Shown: positions 24,031 to 35,609, counted from the stretch's first letter. The stretch: DNA of 64,000 nt from Halisarca cf. caerulea (GCA_963170055.1 CAUJGJ010000242.1:5475859-5539858), one strand, 5' to 3'. Notes: generated by a model not told the origin, from the letters alone. A program made the numbers and translations.

Positions 24031-25260
24031 GAAGAACACTACAGAGAGTAAAGACCTATCAGTGAGCATACAATACAGTAAATGAAGCACACTCCTCACG
24101 ACAATCCACAATTTCCTGCAGATTTCCACAAATGTATTGTAGAATTGTGCAATATCATTGAGATGGCTGCCATCCATGGAAGGTAGCAAGAATTCGTCTC
24201 AGTTTTGGCTGTCGACAAACATTATCATTTCTAAAATACTAAAAATACAGCTGAATGAAAACGCAAGCTTAAACTAAAATATAGGAAAATGTAGATTTGT
24301 CCGCCATCCAATTTTTTGCAGCCAATGGCTTAGAAGCAGAGGAAGAGGCCTTACAGAGTGCCACTGAAGAACACTGTCCAGCAACAGCAACTCCTCAAAT
24401 TGGGCCTACACATACCCATGCACTGTTCTCCCCAGGTACCTTGAGGCATGTCGGACCAACATGCCTTCTTTAATACATAGTGCTCTATCTGGGCCCACAA
24501 GAGCAGTCTCTTATAGAGAGGGTTTTGCTATTTGTGGTGTTTGTTATAAGAGATTCCATGTATGATGTACGTATCCACGTACACACATATGCATGTATGT
24601 ACGTACAGTATGTACGTATGTATGCATGTACATACGTACTGTATGTATGTACATGCATATTCAACATGTCTAAAATTATTTCTGCGGAGAACACTGCCTA
24701 TGTTCTGGGATGTGGGGGGCTCAGGTACATACTACGGTACAACCTACAGCATTCTGAAAAAAACAGTTTACAATCACAAGCAAACACCCGAATGAATACA
24801 CTTCAGTATATGCCCCTACCCTGTCACCTAAGCTTAATCTACAAAATTAATAATTCTCTTTGTTTGTGTATTTTTGGCAACCATTACTGAATATCTAAAA
24901 GTCACAAAAATGCTTGTGGCAGTTGTTACAAGAAGGAAGTTACTGGTCATAGAGTAAAGTAAGAACAAAGCAGGCTTCATTCACGGAAGTAATGTTTATT
25001 ATAGATGATGTACATACGTATGTATGTACATGTATTATGTAGGCTAAGTGAGGAGGATTCACATGTGACGATAGAAATACTATGTGTTCCTTCATGGTTA
25101 AAGGACTGGGTATGGGCCTGACAAAATAGGACAAGGTCCACAGCTAATATGTACAGGCGCCTAGAGTAGTAGCCTTTAGGCTTTCTCTGTCTTCCCTGCT
25201 GAAATAAGCTTATCCTACCCCTACCACACACCAAGGACAGGTGGAAGACGAGGACTGTGT
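24031..25260. other. intergenic with an imperfect palindrome
   Basis: At about 24588-24655 are two arms of about 31 bp made of GTATGTACGTACAGTATG / CATACGTACTGTATGTATG text that form an imperfect inverted repeat. No gene. Confidence 0.45.
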
Positions 25261-25261
25261 G

Positions 25262-25740
25262 TGCGTGGGGGGGGGGGGGAGGGGGCAAATGAGAGTATGA
25301 GGTGAAGGGAAAGTATAGGGTCTCAGAGAGAAAGGTAGGGAGTTAGGGAGGTGCTGTTCAAGGGAAGGAGGTAAAAAGGGAGAGAGGAAAGAGAGGAGGA
25401 AGGAGAGAGGGTGGGAGTGGGGGTTGGAATTAGGGAGAGAAAGAGAGTGGGTTAAGGTGGGACAGGGGGGAGAGATGAGAACAGGGAAAGGGAGAAAACC
25501 AAGGACGAAAAGAGGGAGTGGGAGAAAGTGGTGAGAGAAGGAGAGAATGGGTTAAGGAGTATAAGAAAGGGAATGGGAATAGGTGAGGGAAGTGATGAGT
25601 GGCAGAAAAGAGGGAGTGGGAGAAAGTGGTGAGAGAAGGAGAGAATGGGTTAAGGAGTATAAGAAAGGGAATGGGAATAGGTGAGGGAAGTGATGAGTGG
25701 CAGAGACGGGGAGTACGGCAGAAAGATAAAGACAACAGCT
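25262..25740. repeat. long purine-rich strand with a ~98-bp tandem duplication
   Basis: For about 470 bp the + strand is almost only A and G (GGGAGGG, GAGAGAGG, GGAAGGAGAG). Within it a block starting AGAGGGAGTGGGAGAAAGTG is duplicated head to tail (about 25513-25608 and 25611-25706). Confidence 0.9.
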
Positions 25741-25917
25741 AAAATGGGTTATGCAGAGTCTGACATGGCTCAAAGGAAGTAACATTCTCCTATGCAAATG
25801 TGTAACACATAGAAGCGCCATTTAGAGGTACCCCTTTGAAATTTCTTTCTTTGAAAGAAAATATGACCTTACTGGGCAGAGCCTACACTGGACATGACAG
25901 GACAGAATTGGAAAGGT

Positions 25918-26015
25918 ATGTGTGTGTGTCTGTGTGTGTGTGTGTGTGTATACATGTGTGTGTGTGCGCGCCGTGTATGTGTGTGTGCGTGTGTGTGTGT
26001 GTGTGTGTGCATGTG

Positions 26016-26074
<59 letters not shown>

Positions 26075-26095
26075 CGTGTGTGTGCCATATATATG

Positions 26096-26150
<55 letters not shown>
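25918..26150. repeat. (GT)n microsatellite
   Basis: Interrupted GT tract containing GCCGTGTGTGTGCCATATATAT near its middle. Confidence 0.97.
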
Positions 26151-26604
26151 CATGTACAGACACATGTGCATGTGTTTTGTCTCCCTCCTGGTGATACATG
26201 CATGTTGGTAGTCTTTGGTGGATAAACAGTTTTAAGATATTGAACAAGAGACCCAATAAGAAAAAGGCAAAGGATTAAAGCACCTTCAGGACAAAGACTC
26301 ATCAAATGAGGAACCATTCGCACCCTTCAAGTTACTCATAACTGTGTGCTGCTGAACAAAAGCTACAGGTATAACAGAATAAGCAGACATGTGGAACATC
26401 AAGGGGAGGACATTTTCTTGGGCAAATTTTGTTATCTTATGCAGGTAAAAGGTAACGAGTGGGAGGGGCCAGCCATGGAGGAGAAACAGTACACAACTTA
26501 CACAGCACATGACCAGTACAGGTTCCCCAGGCTATAGGAGGCTTTATGCTGCAGTGTGGGGTACACTATGAACAGTATAATATGGGTCGAGGCTGTACGA
26601 ATAG

Positions 26605-26621
26605 TGACGTCACATCACGTG
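26605..26621 (+). promoter_or_regulatory. CRE and E-box upstream of the 26686 gene
   Basis: A perfect TGACGTCA (26605-26612) and a perfect CACGTG (26616-26621) lie 65-80 bp upstream of the ATG. Such sites bind CREB/ATF-type bZIP and bHLH-Zip factors in animals; use here is inferred. Confidence 0.5.
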
Positions 26622-26685
26622 AGGTTGTTTATGCAAAAAACACCATGACGCACACATCTCCATTTCCGAGAAGTGCCGTGATAAA

Positions 26686-28653
26686 ATGGATTCTCCTTCA
26701 CAGTGCATTGCTAGCTCTACAGAACCACTAGTGAACAATTTGACATCAGTTCAGAGAGATGTAGTGTATTTTATAGTGATTTCTGCTGGCATAGTGCTAC
26801 TGAGTGCTCCCATAGGGGGGTTTCTGTCCTTTTGCAAGCACAATGGAGTGAAGAGATTTCTTTCTGTCATGTTCACAGGAGTTATCACCAAGCTAGCCCT
26901 GATACCAGGAGTCGAGGATGACATAGCTACAAAAGAGGGCAGGACAAAAGTGTACTTCAAAGTGTCTGCCAATTCACCACATCAGTATGAATGGTACCCA
27001 TTTAGCACAAAATATATCATCCTTTTCCTGCCAGCTGCTATGCTTCTCATCCTCGCATACATCAGTGTCTTTATCACCAGTAGATGGGAGCTCTCCGATG
27101 ACTGCAAAGACACCAACATTGTCAACTCTACTGTGACTTGTTTTGTTGAATTTGGCGGATGTCCTCCTGTGGATTGCGCTCTCTGGAGAGAGTTACGGCG
27201 AAATGAGAGCCTGATTTGTATTGCCTTCGCTCCCGATCTGTTCAACCCTCTGGAGAAATTCGTCAGCTTACTAGCAGTACAAGTGACTCTACTGCAACTG
27301 TTTTCATGTATTGTCAACAGGGGCTGTCCCAGTGGCACAACTACACGGTATTGTACGATGCTCGTGTGCAATCTTGTGTTTGCAATACCGGTTGTAACAT
27401 TAGCAGTAGTTTTCTGGACTATCAATATGCCAAGAGTGGAGCGAAACAAAACGTTCATTGGATTGGTGATTCCCTTTCTTCATCTGCTGATTATAATGCT
27501 GGCAGAATCACTGGTTTTGTTCTTTTTTGCTCTGATATTATGTGATGCTAGGAAGGAGGGTGATCCCAATGCTAGACCCACGGTTGGTGAGCCTGATATT
27601 ACAGGCAGGGTGGACCACCCCAATACTACAGACAGGGTGGACCACTCCAATACTACAGACAGGGTGGACCACCCCACTACTACAGACAGGGTGGACCACC
27701 CCAATACTACAGGCAGGGTGGACCACCCCAATACTACAGGCAGGGTGGACCACCCCAATACTACAGACAGGGTGGACCACCCCAATACTACAGGCAGGGT
27801 GGACCACCCCAATACTACAGGCAGGGCTGACCACCCCAATACTACAGGCAGGGCTGACCACCCCAATACTACAGGCAGGGTGGACCACCCCAATACTACA
27901 GGCAGGGTGGACCACCCCAATACTACAGGCAGGGTGGACCACCCCAATACTACAGACAGGGTGGACCACCCCAATACTACAGGCAGGGTGGACCACCCCA
28001 ATACTACAGGCAGGATGGACCACCCCAATACTACAGGCAGGGTGGACCACCCCAATACTACAGGCAGGGTGGACCACCCCAATACTACAGACAGGGTGGA
28101 CCACCCCAATACTACAGGCAGGGTGGACCACCCCAATACTACAGGCAGGGTGGACCACCCCAATACTACAGGCAGGGTGGACCACCCCAATACTACAGGC
28201 AGGGTGGACCACCCCAATACTACAGGCAGGGTGGACCACCCCAATACTACAGGCAGGGTGGACCACCCCAATACTACAGGCAGGGTGGACCACCCCAATA
28301 CTACAGACAGGGTGGACCACCCCAATACTACAGGCAGGGTGGACCACCCCAATACTACAGGCAGGGTGGACCACCCCACTACTACAGGCAGGGTGGACCA
28401 CCCCAATACTACAGGCAGGGTGGACGACCACAATACTACAGGCAGGGTGGACGACCCCAATACTACAGACAGGGTGGACCACCTCAATACTACAGACAGG
28501 GTGGACCACCTCAATACTACAGACAGGGTTGACCACCTCAATACTACAGACAGGATCGATGGCCATACAGGCAGGACATTGGACAACTCCCATACATCAG
28601 ACAACTCAACTAGTACTACTACACCAGCTGAACATGGCAAAGAGACCAGATGA
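26686..28653 (+). CDS. five-pass membrane protein with 9-residue repeat tail (paralogue 3)
   Basis: Single-exon frame of 655 residues, start in strong context (AAAATGG). Helices at about 25-50, 109-131, 190-211, 224-246 and 256-286. The outer loop 132-188 has C140, C152, C159, C164 and C178, the same spacing pattern as the 7205 gene, with sequons at N147 and N173; N18 and N254 are also sequons on the presumed outer side. After helix 5 the tail (306-620) is about 35 copies of TGRVDHPNT, variants TDR, RAD, DHL, DDH, then a Ser/Thr-rich end. By topology the tail is cytoplasmic, so its NTT motifs would not be glycosylated. Helices and loop are clearly homologous to the 7205 gene; the tail is unique in the window. 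Function unknown. Confidence 0.85.
   Translation: MDSPSQCIASSTEPLVNNLTSVQRDVVYFIVISAGIVLLSAPIGGFLSFCKHNGVKRFLSVMFTGVITKLALIPGVEDDIATKEGRTKVYFKVSANSPHQYEWYPFSTKYIILFLPAAMLLILAYISVFITSRWELSDDCKDTNIVNSTVTCFVEFGGCPPVDCALWRELRRNESLICIAFAPDLFNPLEKFVSLLAVQVTLLQLFSCIVNRGCPSGTTTRYCTMLVCNLVFAIPVVTLAVVFWTINMPRVERNKTFIGLVIPFLHLLIIMLAESLVLFFFALILCDARKEGDPNARPTVGEPDITGRVDHPNTTDRVDHSNTTDRVDHPTTTDRVDHPNTTGRVDHPNTTGRVDHPNTTDRVDHPNTTGRVDHPNTTGRADHPNTTGRADHPNTTGRVDHPNTTGRVDHPNTTGRVDHPNTTDRVDHPNTTGRVDHPNTTGRMDHPNTTGRVDHPNTTGRVDHPNTTDRVDHPNTTGRVDHPNTTGRVDHPNTTGRVDHPNTTGRVDHPNTTGRVDHPNTTGRVDHPNTTGRVDHPNTTDRVDHPNTTGRVDHPNTTGRVDHPTTTGRVDHPNTTGRVDDHNTTGRVDDPNTTDRVDHLNTTDRVDHLNTTDRVDHLNTTDRIDGHTGRTLDNSHTSDNSTSTTTPAEHGKETR
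27601..28545 (+). repeat. 27-bp coding minisatellite, ~35 copies
   Basis: Unit ACAGGCAGGGTGGACCACCC plus CAATACT. A 27-bp period preserves frame, and no unit creates a stop in at least four of the six frames, so long shadow frames exist on both strands. Confidence 0.95.
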
Positions 28654-29570
28654 AGTACACTCGATTGGAGAAAATACTGGAGAAATTCTGATATAAAACC
28701 ACACAAACAGCAAATCGACAAATTCAACACATAATCATAAATTGACACTTTTTGAATCATTCAACAAGTTTGCCAGACAGATATACCACTGTTCACTTCA
28801 GTACAAACTTATATTCCTCAATTTAATAATACCATTTCCTATCATCAATGTATTGTATGCTCAATCATACGTTTATATAAAATTAATTACAATTGTGACA
28901 GTTGCTAGTAGAAATTGAACATTCTTACCTGAGTCAATTTAGAGAAAATTGTGTTGTAAACTTAGCAACACTTCTGCTTCTTTCTTAGTCATTTATAGTT
29001 TTATGGGCGCACTTTCCTGCAGTGAGCTAAATGGCTGTCCAGCCTGTTAGGGCTGGAGTTTCTGCACTCGAAAAAGTGGCCTGCCTTGTTCGAATAAGTC
29101 ACTCTTCTCACTCAAAGTCGGCTCTCTACAATCATCCTTATATATTACACTTCCCTGCCAATGAGTGGCCTGTAGACAAACGACAATGGACATGTCCAAA
29201 AGGTTGACAGCAGTACTGAGTCTAGTGACAGATGGATCCCAATCTATCACAATTTCTTAAAACTTTTTGCTTTATTCAAAAACCCAACCTGCATGAAAAT
29301 GATCTCTTTATTATTAAACTTGATTGCAATTCAAAATTTAATTTTAGGCTGGTCACTAGGCAGAAGATACTACCAATGCCCCCAAAAGCCACACCTGTGC
29401 ATGCAATCAAAATGAATTAATGTCGTAATTAATTTGAAGATCACAGGGGGTTACTCTCACTTCCACTCTTCAGTTGACAGCTGAGGATGCAGAGAAAAAA
29501 TGCCTAAAACAACACAGGACTGAATTTAATCCCATGCTCCTCAATCATACACATACCTGGTGCTGACCCA
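28654..29570. other. intergenic, no gene seen
   Basis: AT-rich 3' flank of the preceding gene. No canonical AATAAA close to the stop. Confidence 0.4.
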
Positions 29571-29574
29571 CTGA

Positions 29575-29870
29575 GCTACCTGCACCCCATCCAAGACCTA
29601 CCTGCACCCCATCCAAGACCTATATATCCGCACCCCATCCAAGACCTATCTGCACCCCATCCAAGACCTACCTGCACCCCATCCAAGACCTACCTGCACC
29701 CCATCCAAGACCTACCTGCACCCCATCCAAGACCTACCTGCACCCCATCCAAGACCTACCTGCACCCCATCCAAGACCTATCTGCACCCCATACAAGACC
29801 GACCTTCACCCCATCCAAGACCTATCTGCACCCCATCCATACAAGACCTACCTGCACCCCATACAGGATG
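29575..29870. repeat. 22-bp minisatellite, about 13 copies
   Basis: Unit CCTACCTGCACCCCATCCAA plus GA, with TATCTG and CGACCTTC variants. Confidence 0.95.
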
Positions 29871-30511
29871 CAGGAGTGTGTTGTGTATTATGTTCATTGT
29901 GTGTACAGAAAATGAGGTCATGGAGTTGAGGTGAAATGTGATCCAATACATGCTATTGTTGTCATCCACCAAAATGAAACAGACACTAACTGAAAAGGTA
30001 ACATAACCCTACTTAAATACTAAATAGCAGCAAAGCCACAAGATGGCACTAATTTGAAATAGAGTAACAGTGCCACATACACACATGACCGTCACGTGGC
30101 AGAACATGTCCACACAAAAGGCTAGTTTGTAACCCCCAAACAATAATCCACAACCCTGCCAAAACCAAAAGATAACTTTCCATATACAAAAAAGTTGTCC
30201 CAAGATTGGGCTTAGTTCTGTACATCGAGTGTTGAGTGGTTTTCTACAATAGAGCTATTTGGCAGTGGGAAGTAGTAAGTGACTTTTTTTTTATTTCTTT
30301 TTGTACTTTACCTTTTCAATGAATCTTTACCTAGCCTCGAAGTGCACAAATGTCTCTCTGCACCAAAGGTAGCTACTGTGAATTTTATAAGCACCTTCTA
30401 AGCAATTCCCTTCCAAAGCAACTTTGAATGGGCCTAGAGAAATACCTTTTTATGAAAATTAATCAAATGTGTGGGTGGCTCAAACTGCTCCACTAAGGCA
30501 ATGGAAATAGA
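29871..30511. other. intergenic, no gene seen
   Basis: No convincing exon or repeat. Confidence 0.4.
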
Positions 30512-30612
30512 AACAGCATTACACTGTTTTCTTGCTACACTCGTAATAACAGCATTACACTGTTTTCTCTGATACACTCATGATAACAGCATTACACTGT
30601 TTTCTCTGATAC
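30512..30612. repeat. 37-bp repeat, about three copies
   Basis: TAACAGCATTACACTGTTTT plus CTCTGATACACTCATGA. Followed at 30680-30840 by irregular TCACATGACA repeats. Confidence 0.85.
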
Positions 30613-30914
30613 ATGACATGTTCATAATAATATTTACAAGGTGACCTGCATTAGTTAGCAGATGGCAAAAGATAATATCTGATCACATGACAGTCACACA
30701 GTTGTCACATGACACACAGTGCATCCATAGAGCTGTCACATGATACACAGTTGTCACATGACACTCACATGGCTATCACGACATTCACAATGATGTCACA
30801 TGACACTGATGTCGCATGAAAATCAGTATGATTGCATGTCAAGAGGTTGCAAAATACGAATGAATTCAGAACAATGTAAATAACTTGTGCACAAATGTTC
30901 AAATGATGGATGCT

Positions 30915-31109
30915 GGGTGATTACGTTATGTTTACCGTGGGATGTTTCTATAAATAGTATGGGAAGCCATACATAGGATGCATACATATCATGCTTACAT
31001 GAAGTTCACAGGGGTGATTACGTCATGTTTACCGTGGGATGCTTCTATAAATAGTACGGAAAGCCATACATAGGGTGCATACGTATCATGCTTACATGAA
31101 GTTCACAGG
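30915..31109. repeat. ~98-bp tandem duplication carrying a TATA-like box
   Basis: GGTGATTACGTTATGTTTAC... and GGTGATTACGTCATGTTTAC... with TTCTATAAATAGTA in both copies. Confidence 0.85.
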
Positions 31110-31289
31110 GTTTGTACGTACATGCTGGTCCGACGTTACATACCATTTGCACAAGTTATGTGGTATGTATGCAGGGTTCTAAACAGATTTACTACAACCT
31201 CGAAGGATCTGGCAAGTTTGTATGCTTCAAACAGTAACAGTGTAATCAGTATTTTTCTATGCTATGTCAGTGCTGGGAAAACGAAGACC

Positions 31290-31347
<58 letters not shown>

Positions 31348-31400
31348 GGTGCATGCATGTGTGTGTGTGTGTGTGTATGTATGTGTGTGTGTGTGTGTGG
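31290..31400. repeat. (GT)n microsatellite
   Basis: GT tract with GGGTGGGTGGGTGCATGCATG in the middle. Confidence 0.95.
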
Positions 31401-31892
31401 TGTAATCAATCAACCCCCCCCCCAAAAAGCACCCTCTTTCCACGCAGATGAACCACAAGAGAGGCACTAAAAAGCTCTTCGGCATTAGTTTAGAAGCCAG
31501 TTATAACCCACTTTCTCAGTATATGGCAGTCATGATCACTTTGGGCATCGTGATATTAATGCCATACAGCTTGAAGGCGGATCACACTGATACTTCTTAT
31601 TGCCCAAGACAGTCACATGGACATCATGTAACTTAGACATACCATTTTTGCAGACACTGTGAAAAAGGTTGCCTTACTATGAGAATGACATGCACTGCAT
31701 TAGGAAATAGTTCCACTCGCAAGTGTCACATGATCATCACATGACTGTAAAGCATGTTACATGACAACATGCTGTCTTGTGACAGTCACAAGTTTGTCAC
31801 ATAATGATAGAATATTCTACACTCCATATTATACAGATCTGTGTGGCAGTAATATACTTTATTTCATATAATATATTTGTATATAATATTAT
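31401..31892. other. intergenic, no gene seen
   Basis: Short CACATGAC repeats near 31725-31800, otherwise nothing. Confidence 0.4.
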
Positions 31893-32075
31893 GAAGAGGG
31901 TTTCTTTCAGGACAGTGACCAAGAGGGAACAATAGTGAAGTATAGTGATGTAATGGGGGGGGGGGGGGGGGGGGGGGGGGGGAGGGGCAGATATGTATGT
32001 ATGTGGGATCATAGCAGTGTATACTGGGGGGTGTTGGGGGTACGCTCCCCAGGGAAATTTTGAGCGTTTAGGTCC
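31893..32075. mobile_element. AGGGTTTCT-type dispersed repeat, copy 1, with G run
   Basis: Starts AGAGGGTTTCTTTCAGGACA; copies at 34236, 36990 and 40230 share GTGATCAA.., AGTGATGTA and the TGGGGG..TGCTCCCCAGGGAA end. This copy has an uninterrupted run of about 26-29 G (about 31956-31982). Confidence 0.7.
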
Positions 32076-32560
32076 CATGATGTGATACCATAATAGAGGG
32101 TAATCGTTGTGGGGTAAAATTTTTATGGATCATAAAAAATACTTCTTGTGGACTTAAACTTGTGGTTCACAACAGAAAAAAATTATAACTTCAAGAAAGT
32201 GGCTACTTCCTTTGAAGTTGAACTGAGTCATGGTAAGAGACCTATGTACAAAGACATTTGCGAAGTTGAAGTCGTGATAATCATCAATGCCAAAGGCAAA
32301 GGGTCATCCTTACACATTTTCGTACCAACAATGGGGCAACTTCCATACTGGCAACAATGATGGTGTTAACCGCTGTCAATGTCGACTGGGATCGGGAAAA
32401 TTACTACTGTTGCCTTTCTACCTGGAATTCCCCTAAACCGGTCAAGATTCTCTGGCCTCAGCCATTAAGTTTACAACACAAACTGACCTCTATATCCCGC
32501 AACCGGCTAGTCCAGCATGGTTTTCCCTCCCCAATGGGTGCCAGAATATACAGGTTCCAC
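32076..32560. other. intergenic with MITE end
   Basis: The tail (32440-32560) is a 'CTCTATATCCCGCAACCGGC ... ACAGGTTCCACTT' MITE fragment just before the SINE-like repeat. Confidence 0.4.
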
Positions 32561-32567
32561 TTCATTC

Positions 32568-33003
32568 AAACAAAAAAAAAAAAAAAAAGAGGTCCCCTCA
32601 TCATGGAAAGGGAGTTACTACTCATTCTCAAGGATGTTGAGAAGACAGCTAAGGAGTGGGAGACCAGCTGCGAGACCCAAAGCTCCCCCCATACGGTTCT
32701 TTGTACAGGGGTATTGCAACTGACCACTGAGGGACGGGATTTTTTTTTCAGATAAAATCCGATAAATCCAGGTCGGGTCGAGAAACGTACCCTATTACCT
32801 CAGCTCCGAAGCACAGTCACCTAACCGCTACGCCATCAGGGACCTTCTGGATATAGACTATTAAAAGTGTCATTTATAGTTGTGCTGTTTGCATAGTCCC
32901 AATAGAAAAAAAAAAGTAAAATTGGGGTCAGAGAGGGAAACCAACCCCTGCACTTGTGCATGCAAGGCCTGTACCTTCCCAGCTAAGCCATCAGTGGCCA
33001 GCT
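32568..33003 (-). mobile_element. dimeric tRNA-derived SINE-like repeat, copy 1
   Basis: Read on the - strand there are two tRNA-like heads. The first has TGATGGCTTAGCTGGGAAGG (box A-like) and about 35 bp later GGGTTGGTTTCCC (box B-like); the second has TGATGGCGTAGCGGTTAGGTG (box A-like). The third part ends at a T run (A run on +, 32571-32588). Copies at 35800-36231 and 37353-37801. RNA polymerase III transcription is inferred from the boxes. Confidence 0.65.
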
Positions 33004-33105
33004 GAATGTATGATATTGGAAGTGATATTTAAAGTTTAGCAATTTCCACTGTACATACATATATACATACATACATACATACTGTACATATATACATATA
33101 CATAT

Positions 33106-33620
33106 GAACTAGTTACTACAGTTTTAGTGGGGCGTAACGTGTTTACTGGCCGCAGCCCGAGGGCGAGGTCAGTAAACATGTTACGCCCCACTAAAACTGT
33201 AGTAACTGGTTTATCGCCGAAGGCTCGAACAAATTGGCTATCATTCTGCTTTAGATAAGTTATGGTGAAGCTCTGTCAAGTAAATCCAGGCTTTTCGCTA
33301 GGAAGCACACACATTACAAGACAAGTGGAGAGAGCCTCATCTGTAAAGGGATTTCACTTCTCGTCGAGTCTGGAGGCTTTCTTTCAAGTAAATCAATTTT
33401 GAAACACCAAGAACTTCTTCGCTCCTACGATTCGACTCCTGCGTTCAGAACAGCAAGGCTGTTTAGAGATTCGTCAGGTACAAACGGAAAGTATGCAACT
33501 TGACCCAATTTCCTGGCGTTAAGTGATAAAAAGTAATTGTTATGACAAGCAGGGCGCTTACGATATACTGGCGTCTGGTGTGGCGGTTCCTTTGATGTAT
33601 GACGTCATCGGGCGATAAAC
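33106..33620. mobile_element. fold-back MITE with 38-bp palindrome
   Basis: 33111-33148 and 33170-33207 are inverted copies (37 of 38 bp match) around a 21-bp loop. Next to it GTTTATCGCC (33209-33218) has its inverse GGCGATAAAC at 33611-33620. The whole block interrupts an (ACAT)n stretch that is uninterrupted in the paralogous copies at 36.3 and 37.9 kb, so it is an insertion. Confidence 0.7.
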
Positions 33621-34420
33621 ACACATAAATACATACATACATACATACATACATACATACTGTACATACATTGCATTAATTATATGTACATACATTGGCT
33701 CAGGAGTGATACCACGCAAGTCCCTGATGTACACCACTCAACATATCATCCTCGCTCAGTCTCTCACAGGATCATGGCCCTTACTACCAGCCAAAACCAC
33801 TACAGAAACTACCAAGAGAGCTTGTTCTAGCCAGTCTGCCATCTTGTCATACTTACAACATACAGTAATACACTACACATCAAACATTGGCACTTATACT
33901 GTACATAAATATACATACACAGATGCACCATATATAACAGGTACACACAGTACAGGGAAATGTATATTTATATAGTCAGACCAAAAATGATACAGATATA
34001 AATGGCTAGCTTTTATACTTGGAATATAAGAGTTGCCTCCCATTTTGGGTAACGGATATACAGACATTAGTAATGTCCAGAAATTGATAACACAGTTAGT
34101 GAAGGTACTGCCGTAGACGTAATAACCGTACAAAACCTGTTCACTGACATGTAATCACACAGCTCTACACCAGCAGGGTTTTATCTGGGGTCAAATTGTT
34201 GGGGGGACCTTCACGTTAGTTTATACGTATGTAGAGGGTTTCTATCAGGATAGTGATCAAAGGGGGACAATAGCATAGCATAGTGATGTAATGGGGGGGG
34301 GGGGGGGGTAGGGGGAGGCAGATAAGTATGTATGTGAAATTATAGCGGTCTATGCTGGGGGAGATTGGGGGTATGCTCATCCAGGGAAATTTTTAGCTTT
34401 GGAATTTGGGACCATAACCT
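33620..34420. repeat. segmental repeat block, copy 1
   Basis: (ACAT)n, then CACAGGATCATGGCCCTTAC, GATGCACCATATATAACAGG, AGAATTGATAACAC-type text, GGGTTTTATCTGGGG and an AGGGTTTCT repeat. The same series, with pieces missing or inserted, recurs from 36.25 and from 37.85 kb. No gene. Confidence 0.7.
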
Positions 34421-35245
34421 AATGTCTAGTTTATAATTATACACAAGTCCATGGGCAGATTACAAGTGTTCTGAATATACGCAGGTAGGTTATGTGCACA
34501 ACCAGCCAACAAAGGGGCGTTTTGTGGTTTTAAAGGAATGCAATAAAAAGAATCACTTTAGCAAATTGTGTGTGGGTTGGTCATGTGTGGACTGCGTGAG
34601 CTCAGCCTTGATAATTCCTCAGATTCTCTTTTTTGTCTTCTCTGAACTAGCAAAACTTGTATATCCCAGGAATAAACAAGAATGTCAAAAGCCCAAGCGA
34701 TAAAAAGTTAGCTACCATTCGTAGGGACCCTTCAAAGAAGAAAGTATTGCAACATTGTGAACGAAGTCACCTGATAATCGTGTGACAATGGCTCCAAGAC
34801 GAGTTTTCTCAATAACAAAATTTATTTCGAAAAGGCAGAGATCTAAACACTTATAGAGATGCTGAAACTTGGCAAGATTGTTGACAAAGGATGAATCCAA
34901 CTTTTCACCGCATTGCTTCATGAAATCTTACTCCAGTTGTTTATGTGCATGCGTTTGTAAATTTGTGTCTTCCGAAAACTACAAAAAACTTTTTATCTCA
35001 GGGGAGAAGTGGTATTCTGAAAGGCAATGCGGTGAAAATTTACATATTGTTCTTGGGAACCCTCAGAAGTAAGTAATGTACCACTGGCCAGCCAATGAGT
35101 ATTCCGTCTTTTTGGCCGAAGATTATTTTATATGCTTGACTTGGACTCCCATTATTTTGATTTGGGATATGTTACAAGTGAACTAAGTAGACAAATGTTC
35201 GTGCAACATATTACACCTTCGCTTAGTTGCTCCACTGCATACAAA
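34421..35245. other. intergenic, no gene seen
   Basis: Contains an inverted pair of text (TGCTTCATGAAATC / GCGGTGAAAA...) near 34900-35040 but no supported feature. Confidence 0.3.
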
Positions 35246-35250
35246 GGGAA

Positions 35251-35308
35251 CAAGTAATTCGAGTTAAAAACTCATGGGGGCTGCCGCCCCACGCACTCGA
35301 ATCACTTG
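35251..35308. mobile_element. hairpin MITE core, copy 1
   Basis: CAAGTAATTCGAG ... CTCGAATCACTTG arms enclosing GGGGCTGCCGCCCC. Reverse-oriented relative at 36736-36791. Confidence 0.6.
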
Positions 35309-35609
35309 CAAAGCATTGGAGTGTAAGTGCACAGCTGAACATTCATTGAACATACTGTTTATTGTAACTGGACGATTGTTTTGAAACAATTGCCATATTA
35401 GGCAATTGTTTTTCAAAACAATTCCTATAACTCATTCCTGTATAAATTTATACTTCTCTATTACTATTATATAAATTCTCTATTATAAGACTTTTCTTCA
35501 AATCCATATTATATATATATATATATATATCGGACGAGCGTTACACACCGGAAGTCCAAATGAAAACAATATATAATAAAAATAGGCGTGTGATTACGAG
35601 CGACTTTTG

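Noticed and set aside
27480..28760. Frames of 384, 351 and 426 codons overlapping the repeat-tail gene
   Set aside because: Shadows of a 27-bp repeat; only the 26686 frame continues into conserved helices.
29575..29870. Tandem units considered as a CRISPR array
   Set aside because: Direct repeats follow each other without spacers and the genome is eukaryotic. The same applies to 9567-10104, 18107-18263, 20168-20345 and 61787-62058.
32357..32755. 132-codon frame across the SINE-like repeat (relatives at 35665 and 37301, - strand)
   Set aside because: Repeated because the SINE-like sequence is repeated; runs through a poly-A tract.
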